Shown: positions 1 through 8,626 of the stretch, in pieces
How the letters are laid out: each line of letters opens with the position of its first letter
Position numbering within the stretch: the first letter of the stretch is position 1
Assembly: GCA_902489595.1 (NCBI GenBank)
Contig: CABUAS010000008.1
Coordinates: 1-42,503 of the forward strand
Direction of reading: 5' to 3'
Source of the DNA: an uncultured Oscillospiraceae bacterium
GTDB lineage: Bacteria; Bacillota; Clostridia; Oscillospirales; Acutalibacteraceae
DNA length: 42,503 bases
Translations under genes and position numbers: made by a program
Notes under the pieces: generated by a model
The model's input: the letters and a program-made list of their open reading frames with translations, nothing else
Databases searched by the model: none
Told to the model about the DNA's origin: nothing

Positions 1-24
1 TCACCCCGCCGTTAATTTTTGTAG

Positions 25-46
25 GGGAGGGTCTCTGTGCCCTCCC
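25..46. repeat. Small GC-rich palindrome downstream of the dehydrogenase gene
   Basis: Perfect 7-bp arms GGGAGGG and CCCTCCC enclose an 8-base loop. It sits just past the stop codon of the minus-strand dehydrogenase. On the minus strand no T-run follows the second arm, so a standard terminator is doubtful. Palindromes starting GTAGGGG and ending CCC are common dispersed elements in gut Clostridia (recollection, not searched here). Confidence 0.5.
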
Positions 47-70
47 GATAAATTTTATTGTAATTATAAA

Positions 71-1576
71 TTAAAGAAGTCCGTCCCACGTATCTACTTC
101 TTTTGCTTTCTTTTCTTCTTCGTCAAACCAGTGCTGAGTTACCGATTTGCTTTCGGTAAAGAATCTGTAAGCATCCTTGCCGAGGCAGTGAAGATCACCG
201 AAGAAGCTTTGCTTGTGACCGCTGAACGGAATAAAGCCAACGGGAACAGGAATACCAACGTTGATGCCAACCTGACCGCCGTCTGTGTAGCGTGCAAACT
301 GGCGTGCATAGTAGCCGCTCTGGGTATAGATTACTGAGCCGTTGGCATACGGGTTTGCATTCATAATAGCAAGACCCTCGTCAAAATCCTTACATCTCTT
401 GATGCAGAGAACAGGGCCGAAAACTTCGTCTCTGCCGATTGTCATATCCTCGGTAACATTGTCAAAAATGGTAGGACCTACAAAGTAGCCGTTTTCATAA
501 CCTTCAGGCACCTCGGGATTTCTTCCGTCAAGAACAAGTGTTGCACCCTCGTCAATACCTTTCTGAATATCAGCAAGCACTTCCTTGTAGTGCTTTTCGT
601 AAGTAAGAGGTCCGAGGCGTGTGCCTTTGTCCCATGCAGGGCCGCAGTTTACTTTCATTGCCTGTGCTTTCAGCTCGGCAACAAATTTATCTGCAATGGA
701 TTCCTGAACAACACAGCAGGAGAGAGCCATACATCTCTGACCTGCACAGCCGTATGCAGAGTTGATAACGCCTGCAACAGTTCTTTCAAGTGCGCAGTCT
801 TCAAGAATAAGTGCGTGGTTTTTAGCCTGGCAGAGAGCCTGACATCTTTTGCCGTTTGCAGCAGCCTTTTCGTAAATTTTAAGACCTACAGGTGTAGAGC
901 CTACAAAAGTAATTCCCTTAACATCGGGGTGTTCAAGAATTGTGTTGATTTCGTTTCTTGAGCAGGTAACAATGTTGATAACGCCGTCGGGAATACCTGC
1001 TTCTTTGTAAAGTTCACCGATTCTCATAGCTGTTCTCGGTGTAAGAGATGCTGCCTTGAGCACCATTGTGTTGCCGCATGCAACGCAGACGGGAGTCATC
1101 CAGCCGAACGGAATCATAGCAGGAAAGTTAACAGGAACAATTCCTGCAAATACACCCATGGGTTCACGGTATTTAACAGTGTCAAAACCTGCCGATGCGT
1201 CCATAAGGCTTTCGCCCATCATAAGTGACGGAGCCTGAATAGCTAGCTCGGTGCCCTCCTGTGCTTTGCCTACATCACCCTGAGCCTCTCCCCATGCTTT
1301 GCCGTTTTCTTCGCATACAAGCATTGTGAGTTCGTCTGAATGGTCAATCAATAACTGGCGAACATTGTAAAGAATCTGCGCTCTTTTTCTTGCAGGAGTT
1401 GCTCTCCATGCAGGGTAAGCAGCCTTGGCTGCTTCGATAGCCTCGAGCACTTCATCATTTGTACAGCAAGGAGCCTGACCTGTGATTTCGCCTGTTGACG
1501 GATTGTGAAGGTCATACCATACGTCTGTCTTTGATTCTTTGAATTCACCGTTTACAAAATATTTGAGTTTTTTCAT
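71..1576 (-). CDS. mmsA: CoA-acylating (methyl)malonate-semialdehyde dehydrogenase
   Basis: A 501-residue aldehyde dehydrogenase superfamily protein of the CoA-acylating MMSDH type. This family converts (methyl)malonate semialdehyde to acetyl- or propionyl-CoA with NAD and CoA, in valine or inositol breakdown. The catalytic cysteine is Cys282 in GQRCMA. The motif AKNHA at 251-255 replaces the general-base Glu region of hydrolytic aldehyde dehydrogenases, as expected for the acylating branch. The length matches the family (about 490-500). A GAAAGGCG ribosome site precedes the ATG. The gene stands alone and is divergent from feoA, so context does not say which pathway it serves. iolA is an equally valid name if it is used for inositol. 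Confidence 0.88.
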   Translation of the reverse strand: MKKLKYFVNGEFKESKTDVWYDLHNPSTGEITGQAPCCTNDEVLEAIEAAKAAYPAWRATPARKRAQILYNVRQLLIDHSDELTMLVCEENGKAWGEAQGDVGKAQEGTELAIQAPSLMMGESLMDASAGFDTVKYREPMGVFAGIVPVNFPAMIPFGWMTPVCVACGNTMVLKAASLTPRTAMRIGELYKEAGIPDGVINIVTCSRNEINTILEHPDVKGITFVGSTPVGLKIYEKAAANGKRCQALCQAKNHALILEDCALERTVAGVINSAYGCAGQRCMALSCCVVQESIADKFVAELKAQAMKVNCGPAWDKGTRLGPLTYEKHYKEVLADIQKGIDEGATLVLDGRNPEVPEGYENGYFVGPTIFDNVTEDMTIGRDEVFGPVLCIKRCKDFDEGLAIMNANPYANGSVIYTQSGYYARQFARYTDGGQVGINVGIPVPVGFIPFSGHKQSFFGDLHCLGKDAYRFFTESKSVTQHWFDEEEKKAKEVDTWDGLL

Positions 1577-1715
1577 AAAAAAATCGCCTTTCTTGTAATT
1601 TTTTTGTGTAATTTTTCGTTAATTATTTTACCACGATAAAGTTATAAATTCAATAGTAAATATCACAAATTCACCAAAATTACTGCGTTTACATAGTATA
1701 ATCCGAGGTGGTGTT

Positions 1716-1937
1716 ATGACGCTTGCCGATATGTGCGAAATGCAAAACGGAATTATCGTTGACATAGATAATAATTGCCGAATTAAAAGGCGTCTTTTTG
1801 ATATGGGCTTTATAAAAGGAAACGAGATTTCCTGTGTAAGAAGAAATCCGCTCGGTTCTCCTATAGCATATTGTGTAGAGGGTTCTGTTGTCGCTCTGCG
1901 AAAATCAGATGCAGAAATGGTTGGTGTTGTTATATGA
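1716..1937 (+). CDS. feoA: FeoA, ferrous iron transport accessory protein
   Basis: A 73-residue SH3-like protein that matches FeoA in length and sequence, with motifs RIKRRLFDMGFIKGNEI and LGSPIAY. FeoA binds or regulates FeoB, the GTP-driven Fe(II) importer, at the inner face of the membrane. The ribosome site is GAGGTGG just upstream. The stop codon overlaps the feoB start as ATGA, the usual translationally coupled feoAB arrangement. Its partner gene is broken, so this FeoA may have no local target. Confidence 0.9.
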   Translation: MTLADMCEMQNGIIVDIDNNCRIKRRLFDMGFIKGNEISCVRRNPLGSPIAYCVEGSVVALRKSDAEMVGVVI

Positions 1938-3283
1938 ATAAGGTGCGAAGGGTAGTGCTTGTCGGAAATCCCAATGTAGGTAAAAGTACCGTTTTTAATG
2001 AACTTACGGGCAGCAGTCAGCATACGGGTAACTGGACAGGTAAAACCGTCGATTCTGCAAAGGGAAATTTTTATTATAAATATAATCAGTATGAACTAGT
2101 TGATTTGCCGGGAACATACAGCCTTGTAACTTCTTCAAAAGAGGAGGAGGTTACAAGGAATTATGTGGAATCGCTTGAATATGACTGTGCCGTCTGTGTG
2201 GTTGACGCAACAAATCTTGAACGAAATCTTAATCTTGCACTTCAGGTTATGGAAGTTACGGATAAGGTAATTGTTATGCTCAATTTGTGTGACGAGGCAA
2301 AAAAATATAACATAGAAATTGACGAAAAACAGTTATCTGAAATGCTGGGCGTGCCTGTTGTTCGGGCAACTGCAAGAAGTGGAAAGGGTATTAATAATCT
2401 GCTTGAAGAAATACATCTGCTTGTAACAAATGCCGTTGAAAATAATATAGTCGGTGTTACATATGTAAGTCCGATTGAGCAGGCGCTGCGAATTCTGAAG
2501 TCGGCAGATATACCGAAATATAAGGCAATAAGAATGCTTGAAAATAATCTTGAGCCTGATGATTTGAAGCAGAAAAATGCGTTTTTGAAAGCCAAAAATG
2601 TGCTTGAACGCTTTAATATGGCAGATGAAAATTTTGTTGAAGCTCTTACGCTCAGTGTATTTCAGCGCTCAAAGCGGATTGCAGGCACAGTGTCGAAAAA
2701 ACTGCCGTCAAAAGCGGAGAAAAGAGAATGGTTTCTCGATAAACTGCTTATGGGCAGGGGAACGTCAGTAATTTCAATGCTTGTAATTTTTGCTGTCGTT
2801 TTGTGGATAACAATAGCAGGCTCAAACTATCCGTCGGATTTTTTGCGCAGTGTGTTTGATAATTTTGAAGTATTTCTTGCAAATGCAATGGCAGATGCCG
2901 GAATTGCGCAGGTGTGGATAGATGTTTTGGTGAACGGTGTGCTTAAAGTTTTGCTCTGGGTAATAGCCGTAATGCTGCCGCCTATGGCGATTTTCTTCCC
3001 GCTGTTTGCAGTTTTGGAGGATTTCGGCGTATTGCCGAGAATTGCATTTAACCTTGACCCGTGCTTTAAATTCTGCGGAGCATGCGGCAAGCAGGCACTC
3101 ACAACCTGTATGGGCTACGGCTGCAACGCCGTCGGCGTTACCGGCACCCGAATAATCGACTCCCCCCGTGAACGCCTTATCGCAATTTTAACCAACTCGC
3201 TATCCCCCTGTAACGGCCGTTTTCCTCCACCAACACTATGGCAGCTCCTATGGCTGAAAACAGCAAAAATTTCGTCAAAGTGA
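1934..3283 (+). pseudogene. feoB: feoB, truncated ferrous iron transporter
   Basis: This frame encodes 449 residues, whereas FeoB is normally 600-700 or more. The N-terminal GTPase is intact: GNPNVGKST (P-loop), DLPGTYSL (G3) and NLCD (G4). The first membrane segments and the CNGRFP signature follow. The match then stops abruptly: after NGRFP the reading frame runs into about 18 unrelated residues and a stop. The remaining Gate-domain membrane segments are missing, so Fe(II) transport by this copy is unlikely. The start is the ATG overlapping the feoA stop. A longer frame open upstream has no ribosome site. Confidence 0.85.
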
Positions 3284-3630
3284 CCATAAATCCAACAATC
3301 AATTTGTACAATCCAACCAAAATCAAAATTTTCAGAAAAAAGCTATAACTCGGCAGACACAATTCCTATTGACAGCAAGCTGTTTGAAATGGAATGTTTT
3401 TTTATTGAATATGAAATTACATCGGCGTCTGCCGATGTGATTAAAAAGCAAATAATGTATCTCGTTTATCAGTATACAGACAAGCCTGTTTATACATATC
3501 AATTCCCCGGGCGGGGATGAAAACGCTCCATAACGTATTATATTTTTAAATTGATGCAGTTGAGTGCATCGTAGTCTTTAAGATTTTTTAATAAAGGACG
3601 GCATATTTCAAGAATAAGATACTTATTGAT
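3284..3630. other. Scar region between broken feoB and purF, with a coding remnant
   Basis: No intact gene is present. A plus-strand frame open from about 3290 to a stop at 3518-3520 reads as plausible protein (…IPIDSKLFEMECFFIEYE…, ending QFPGRG) but has no start or ribosome site. A second frame starting ATGGCAGCTCC (from about 3238) ends in a stop near 3350 and seems to precede it by a frameshift. This fits the tail of another gene brought next to feoB by a deletion or rearrangement. An 8-bp perfect hairpin (ACATCGGC/GCCGATGT, 3419-3438) lies inside the remnant. A small hairpin at 3553-3570 (GATGCA/TGCATC) may help end the purF transcript. Confidence 0.4.
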
Positions 3631-5082
3631 TTAGTCAAGTATTTCATCTGAATTTGAAAACATATTCAGTTTTTGTTCAAATTTATTCTTAACCTGCTCT
3701 GAGGGCACGGGAGTGGGGTAACTGCCTGTGAAACAGCCGTCGCAGAAATTTATATCTGCCTCTTCTGCAAGCTTATGCGTAGCATCAACCGAAAGATAAG
3801 CGAGCGAGTCAACGCCGATAACCTCTGCAATTTCTTCGACTGTATCATATTTGCAGGCAATCAGATTTTCCTGACTGTCAACATCTGTTCCGAAATAGCA
3901 CGGGAATTTGAACGGGGGAGAGGAAACACGCATATGCACCTCTTTTGCCCCTGCCTCACGCAATAATTTTACAATTCTTGCGCAGGTTGTGCCCCTCACA
4001 ATCGAATCATCAATCATAATAACACGCTTGCCTGAAATATTTTCACGCACGGCATTCAACTTGATTTTAACTGCGTCTTCACGCTGATTCTGGCTCGGCT
4101 GAATAAAACTTCTGCCGATGTATCTGTTCTTGACGAATCCGACTGCATATGGAATTTTACTGTACTGCGCATAGCCGAGCGCCGCATCAAGCCCCGAATC
4201 GGGCACGCCTATAACAACATCGGCATCAACAGGGCTTTCTTTTGCAAGAAATTTACCTGCTCTTATCCTTGCCTTATGAACAGACGCTCCCTCAATAACA
4301 GAATCGGGGCGTGCAAAATAAATGTATTCAAATACACACATTGCGCTTTTCTGATTGCAGTGCGTTCTGTCTGCTTTAATGCCGTCAATACTTATTGTTA
4401 CAATTTCACCCGGGTCAATATCACGTATAAAATCCGCACCGATAGAGTCGAGCGCACACGATTCCGATGCAACAGTATATGCACCGTCTTTTGTTTTGCC
4501 GAGGCAGAGCGGTCTGAATCCGAACGGGTCACGGAATGCAATCAGCTTTGTAGCCGTCATCACAACGCAGGAATAGGCGCCTTTCAGGTGATTCATAACC
4601 TTGCTGACCGCTTCCTCCGTACTCTTGCTTGTAAGCCTTTCGAGAACAATCGAATAAGCGATAGCCTCTGTGTCCGATGTGCCGTGAAAGATTGCGCCGC
4701 CAAGCTCAAAATGACGCCTTAAACCATCTGCATTGGTAAGATTTCCGTTGTGCGCAAGCGCCAGATTGCCCTTTATGTGGCGGATAACGAGCGGCTGAAC
4801 ATTATTCGGATTTTTGCCGCCTGTTGTTGAATAGCGCACATGACCGATTGCCATATTGCCCATTCCGAGATTGTTTAGTTTGTCGGGTGTAAAAACATCG
4901 GGCACAAGTCCGTCACCCCTGTGGTGAGAGAAAACGCCGTCGTCATTAACTGCAATGCCGCAGGATTCTTGCCCGCGGTGCTGAAGTGCAAACAGCGCCA
5001 GATATGCCGATTGCGCCACATAATTTGTTTTTTGCTCAAAAATGCCGAAAACACCGCATTCTTCGTGTAAACTGTTAAACAT
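3631..5082 (-). CDS. purF: PurF, amidophosphoribosyltransferase
   Basis: A 483-residue glutamine PRPP amidotransferase, the first step of purine synthesis: PRPP plus glutamine gives phosphoribosylamine. The N-terminal nucleophile is Cys9 (EECGVFGIF) after an 8-residue propeptide. The phosphoribosyltransferase PRPP loop is MIDDSIVRGTT. Cysteines near the C-terminus (INFCDGCF) fit the Fe-S form known from Bacillus. I place the start at the ATG at 5082, which has GAGGAG upstream. A frame open 22 codons further overlaps the previous gene and lacks a site. It is the last gene of the glutamate synthase operon, 16 bases after the preceding stop, which links two glutamine-consuming activities. Confidence 0.92.
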   Translation of the reverse strand: MFNSLHEECGVFGIFEQKTNYVAQSAYLALFALQHRGQESCGIAVNDDGVFSHHRGDGLVPDVFTPDKLNNLGMGNMAIGHVRYSTTGGKNPNNVQPLVIRHIKGNLALAHNGNLTNADGLRRHFELGGAIFHGTSDTEAIAYSIVLERLTSKSTEEAVSKVMNHLKGAYSCVVMTATKLIAFRDPFGFRPLCLGKTKDGAYTVASESCALDSIGADFIRDIDPGEIVTISIDGIKADRTHCNQKSAMCVFEYIYFARPDSVIEGASVHKARIRAGKFLAKESPVDADVVIGVPDSGLDAALGYAQYSKIPYAVGFVKNRYIGRSFIQPSQNQREDAVKIKLNAVRENISGKRVIMIDDSIVRGTTCARIVKLLREAGAKEVHMRVSSPPFKFPCYFGTDVDSQENLIACKYDTVEEIAEVIGVDSLAYLSVDATHKLAEEADINFCDGCFTGSYPTPVPSEQVKNKFEQKLNMFSNSDEILD

Positions 5083-5098
5083 ATTCAGGAACTCCTCA

Positions 5099-5833
5099 TT
5101 AATTCGGTGTGTAAAGATTTGCGTATGGTCTTGAAGTGGCAGGAACAAGTTTTTTGAAAGTTTTTTTCATAATCTTGTCGTAGTCCGCATCAAAGCATTT
5201 GCAGTATTTTTTTACATATAAGTCGAGTTCCTTTTTATCCTCGTCTGTTAAATTATCAATTTTGATATTCGGTGCAAGATTTTCTTTCGGAAAGCTGCCT
5301 CTTACAAAGATTTTGCCGCCGTGCATACCTGATGCACAGTGCGTGCCGAACAGTTTTTCGCCTCTTTTGACACCAAGACCGAGCAGCACGATTGTGCCTC
5401 CTGCCATATATTCGCCGAGGAATGAGCCTGCGTTGCTGCCGATAATCAGCACGGGCTTCATATTTTCAAATTCCTTCATATGAATTCCGCCGCGGCAGGC
5501 AACATTGTCCTTGATAAAAATCTGACCGTCACGCATACCGTAGCCGAGTGCGTCGCCGCTGTGACCGTGAATAATAATTTCACCGCCGTTCATTGTGTTC
5601 CCAACGGCGTCCTGACAGTTGCCGAATACTTCGATTTTGCCGCCGTTCAGGTAGCAGGCAAGGTCATTGCCCGGTGTGCCGTGAATTTCTATCGTTTTGC
5701 CTTTATCGAGCGCACAGCCGATGTAACGCTGACCGTTTACGTCTTTGACAACTGCCTTGTTTTTCTTTTCGAGTTCTTCTTTTATAAGTTCGTTTACTTT
5801 TTCGTATCTTTGCAGTCCTGCTTCTATAATCAT
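5099..5833 (-). CDS. Glutamate synthase GXGXG-domain subunit (split GltB C-terminal part)
   Basis: A 244-residue protein made mainly of the GXGXG beta-helix found at the C-terminus of glutamate synthase large subunits. The glycine-rich repeats are clear (YLNGGKIEVFGN, MNGGEIIIHGHSGD, MAGGTIVLLGLG, MHGGKIFVRGS). In split systems this domain is a separate subunit that completes the synthase with the FMN and glutaminase subunits. It lies between the FMN subunit and purF, with short gaps, in one minus-strand operon. About 40 C-terminal residues are charged. The split architecture is known in archaea and many Clostridia. Confidence 0.88.
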   Translation of the reverse strand: MIIEAGLQRYEKVNELIKEELEKKNKAVVKDVNGQRYIGCALDKGKTIEIHGTPGNDLACYLNGGKIEVFGNCQDAVGNTMNGGEIIIHGHSGDALGYGMRDGQIFIKDNVACRGGIHMKEFENMKPVLIIGSNAGSFLGEYMAGGTIVLLGLGVKRGEKLFGTHCASGMHGGKIFVRGSFPKENLAPNIKIDNLTDEDKKELDLYVKKYCKCFDADYDKIMKKTFKKLVPATSRPYANLYTPN

Positions 5834-5845
5834 ATAATCGCCCCC

Positions 5846-7354
5846 TTATTCGCCTGCGTGTTTAATGCCAAGGATTTCGAGTTCCTTTTCGGTTAAACCG
5901 ATACCTCGAAGCATCAGCCTGTTTCCTCTGAGCGAGTCAACTGAGTTGATGCCCATACCGCCCATAATTTCCTTGATTTCGTGGTTCCACGCCGTAACAA
6001 GGTTAACAACACGCTCGGCGGCAGTTTCGGGGTCAAGCCTTTTTGTAAGCTCGGGGCGCTGAGTGGCAATGCCCCAGTTGCACTTGCCTGTCTGGCATGA
6101 CTGGCACATATGACAGCCCATTGCGATAAGCGCCGCTGAGGCGATATAGCAGGCGTCTGCACCGAGTGCAATAGCCTTTACTATATCAGATGAGCATCTG
6201 AACGAACCGCCCGCTACAAGTGATACTCTTGAGCGGATACCCTCATCACGCAGTCTTTGGTCTGCGGCGGCAAGGGCAAGCTCAATCGGAATGCCCACAT
6301 TGTCACGTATTCTTGTGGGAGCGGCGCCTGTGCCGCCTCTGAAGCCGTCAATAACCACAATATCTGCACCTGCACGGGCAACGCCGGATGCAATGGCGGC
6401 TATGTTGTGAACGGCGGCTATTTTAACGGCAACGGGCTTTCTGCCGTCTGTTGCCTCCTTTAAAGACCATATCAACTGCCTTAAATCCTCGATTGAGTAG
6501 ATATCGTGGTGAGGAGCAGGGGAAATAGCGTCGGAGCCTACGGGAATCATTCTGGCGTTTGAAACTTCAACATTAACCTTTTCACCCGGCAGGTGACCGC
6601 CGATTCCCGGCTTTGCACCCTGACCGATTTTGATTTCAATAAATTTGGAATTGTCAAGATAATCCTTGTGAACGCCGAATCTGCCCGATGCTACCTGAAC
6701 AACCGCATTTGAGCCGAAGTCCTGCAAATCATTGTGAAGACCGCCTTCGCCCGTGTTGAACAGCGTGCCAAGTTTTTCGGCGGCAATCGCAAGCGATTTC
6801 TGTGCATTCAGGCTGATTGAGCCGAAGGACATTGCCGAAAACATAATCGGCGTTTCAAGCATAACCTGCGGCGGCATTTTTGTAATTGATTTACCTTTCT
6901 TTTCAACCCTTAATTTTTCGGGCTTTCTGCCGAGAATTGTGCGTATTTCCATCGGCTCACGCAGAGGGTCGATAGATGGGTTCGTTACCTGTGATGCGTT
7001 GAGCAGAATTTTATCCCAATAAATCGGATAGGGCTTTGGGTTGCCCATAGCCGAAAGCAGTGTTGAGCCTGTGTTTGCCTGACGGCAGATTTCCTGCTGA
7101 TACTGTGGAGTCCAGTTTTCATTTTCACGGTAATCGCAAACATATTTTTCTATTCTTAAAGCACCTGTCGGGCATAAATCAACACATCTGTGGCATGCTA
7201 CGCAGTTGTTGGAATTAACAAGCAGTGTTTTCTTATCATCTGATGAATAATAGTGGCAGTCATTTGCACACTGATTAACGCATAAACCGCAGTTTACGCA
7301 AAGTGATTTATCACGAACAACCGTAAATCTTCTCGGAATGTAATTAATCATCAT
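5846..7354 (-). CDS. Glutamate synthase FMN-binding subunit with N-terminal ferredoxin domain
   Basis: A 502-residue central GltB-type domain (TIM barrel binding FMN) preceded by two [4Fe-4S] motifs: CVNCGLCVNQC near residue 19 and CVACHRCVDLCP near residue 52. Electrons therefore probably come from ferredoxin or another reduced carrier rather than a GltD subunit. A further cysteine cluster (CHMCQSCQTGKCNWGIATQ) matches the Fe-S motif of the synthase core. The motifs GEGGLHND and GQGAKPGIGG are typical of the 2-oxoglutarate/FMN site. It overlaps the upstream glutaminase gene by 4 bases (ATGA), so the two are translationally coupled. Confidence 0.9.
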   Translation of the reverse strand: MMINYIPRRFTVVRDKSLCVNCGLCVNQCANDCHYYSSDDKKTLLVNSNNCVACHRCVDLCPTGALRIEKYVCDYRENENWTPQYQQEICRQANTGSTLLSAMGNPKPYPIYWDKILLNASQVTNPSIDPLREPMEIRTILGRKPEKLRVEKKGKSITKMPPQVMLETPIMFSAMSFGSISLNAQKSLAIAAEKLGTLFNTGEGGLHNDLQDFGSNAVVQVASGRFGVHKDYLDNSKFIEIKIGQGAKPGIGGHLPGEKVNVEVSNARMIPVGSDAISPAPHHDIYSIEDLRQLIWSLKEATDGRKPVAVKIAAVHNIAAIASGVARAGADIVVIDGFRGGTGAAPTRIRDNVGIPIELALAAADQRLRDEGIRSRVSLVAGGSFRCSSDIVKAIALGADACYIASAALIAMGCHMCQSCQTGKCNWGIATQRPELTKRLDPETAAERVVNLVTAWNHEIKEIMGGMGINSVDSLRGNRLMLRGIGLTEKELEILGIKHAGE

Positions 7355-8454
7355 CTTACGCCCTCCTTATCATTGATTTCAAGAGGGATAAAAACAGGTT
7401 CTGCCCCTGATACGGACCATACTTTGTCGGGATTGGGGCAGACTACACGTATTGCCGATTCCTCTGATGCAAAATATGCCCTTGAGCCTTTTGTCGCCGC
7501 TGTAAGTGAGCGGAGTTTGAGTCTGTCGTTAATGGCAAGCAGACCTTTGTTTGAACCTAAAATAACCGAAAACGGACCGTTTACAAGCGCAGAACTGTAA
7601 ATAGAGCGCAGGTTTGTAAAATATTCTTTCTTTTCGTCGTCCATACGGTCTATTTCATCCCATTCGGGTGCGGTGAGAACGTCAGCCGCTACCTCAATCG
7701 GCAGTCCGTGATGGCGTATTAAATGATCAAACAGATATGTAATAACCTCGGTGTCTGTCTGCATCGTGCAGACATAGCCGAATTGCTCAATGTAACGTCT
7801 GTTGGCGTCGTATGATGAAATTTCGCCGTTGTGAACGATAGACCAGTCAAGAATGTTAAATGGGTGAGAACCGCCCCACCAGCCGGGCGTGTTTGTAGGG
7901 AATCTGCCGTGAGCAGTCCACAGATAAGCGTCATACTGATCAAGCATATAGAATTCACCTACATCTTCGGGGTAGCCGACTGCCTTGAAACAACCCATAT
8001 TTTTACCACTTGAAAAGATGAAAGCACCCTCAATATTCTGATTTACTTTCATAACGCACTGAACGGTGTATTCCTCCTCGTTGAGGCGAGATTCTTTCAT
8101 TCTTACCTTGTTCGGGTTTGCAAAATAGCGCCATATATCAGGCCCGTTTGCAATGCTTTCAATCTTTTTTGTAGGAATTTTTTCCGAAACGTCAACATTA
8201 AAGTGTTTAAAAAGAAAATCCTCACATTCGTTTTTGGCTTTGCTGTTTTCGTAAAAAACGTGAAAAGCATAATCATCTTTATGGTCGGGATAAATTCCGT
8301 AAGCCGCAAAGCCGCCGCCGAGACCGTTTGAACGGTCATGCATCAATGCAATGGATTTAATAATTTCAGAACCGTTTATTTTGCCGCCTTTTCTGTCTAT
8401 AATTGCCGCAATAGCACAGCCTGACGGTATTCTTATCTGTCCTTCTTTAAGCAT
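7351..8454 (-). CDS. Glutamate synthase glutaminase subunit (class II amidotransferase)
   Basis: About 367 residues forming the N-terminal-nucleophile glutamine amidotransferase part of GltB. The likely nucleophile is the Cys in IPSGCAIAAI, about 12 residues in, so a short propeptide must be removed. Conserved parts include TAHGRFPTNTPGWWGGSHPF and the SIVHNGEISSYDANRRYIE segment. It frees ammonia from glutamine for the FMN subunit. I prefer the ATG at 8454 (9 bases after AGGAGG) to the GTG at 8460 (3 bases). It is the first gene of the operon and has its own promoter upstream. Confidence 0.88.
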   Translation of the reverse strand: MLKEGQIRIPSGCAIAAIIDRKGGKINGSEIIKSIALMHDRSNGLGGGFAAYGIYPDHKDDYAFHVFYENSKAKNECEDFLFKHFNVDVSEKIPTKKIESIANGPDIWRYFANPNKVRMKESRLNEEEYTVQCVMKVNQNIEGAFIFSSGKNMGCFKAVGYPEDVGEFYMLDQYDAYLWTAHGRFPTNTPGWWGGSHPFNILDWSIVHNGEISSYDANRRYIEQFGYVCTMQTDTEVITYLFDHLIRHHGLPIEVAADVLTAPEWDEIDRMDDEKKEYFTNLRSIYSSALVNGPFSVILGSNKGLLAINDRLKLRSLTAATKGSRAYFASEESAIRVVCPNPDKVWSVSGAEPVFIPLEINDKEGVR

Positions 8455-8493
8455 AAGCACTCTCCTCCTATGTTTATAACGCTTTATTGCATT

Positions 8494-8523
8494 ATTATAT
8501 TAAAGTATTATAAAACTATGCAA
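8494..8523 (-). promoter_or_regulatory. Predicted sigma-A promoter of the glutamate synthase-purF operon
   Basis: On the minus strand TTGCAT and TATAAT are 18 bases apart, about 40 bases before the first start codon of the operon. No operator was recognised. Confidence 0.55.
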
Positions 8524-8565
8524 ATAGAATATCAAGCAGAATTGAAGAAAAAATCAAAGTTTTTT

Positions 8566-8590
8566 GCGGGGCAGACATTTTCCGCCCCGC
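8566..8590. terminator. Strong hairpin between the ammonium transporter gene and the glutamate synthase operon
   Basis: Perfect 7-bp arms GCGGGGC and GCCCCGC. The T-run (TGTTTTT) is on the plus-strand side, whereas the transporter transcript comes from the minus strand, where A-rich sequence follows. It may still act as an insulator or as an RNA 3' end. Confidence 0.5.
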
Positions 8591-8626
8591 TGTTTTTATA
8601 TGATTAAATTATATTAAAATATTTCT

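Noticed and set aside
590..961. Plus-strand reading frame of 123 codons inside the dehydrogenase gene
   Set aside because: Antisense shadow of a well-conserved gene, with no ribosome site and a Cys/Phe-rich composition typical of reversed coding sequence. The same applies to the other long antisense frames in the glt, amt and purF genes.
1697..1702. TATAAT just before feoA as its -10 box
   Set aside because: A transcript from it would start at about 1709, inside the ribosome site, leaving no usable leader. The real promoter must lie further upstream and I cannot see it.
3177..3362. Minus-strand hydrophobic frame (61 codons) across the feoB scar
   Set aside because: It has no ribosome site, and about half of it is the reverse of feoB coding DNA. 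Its hydrophobic look is not enough to call a gene.
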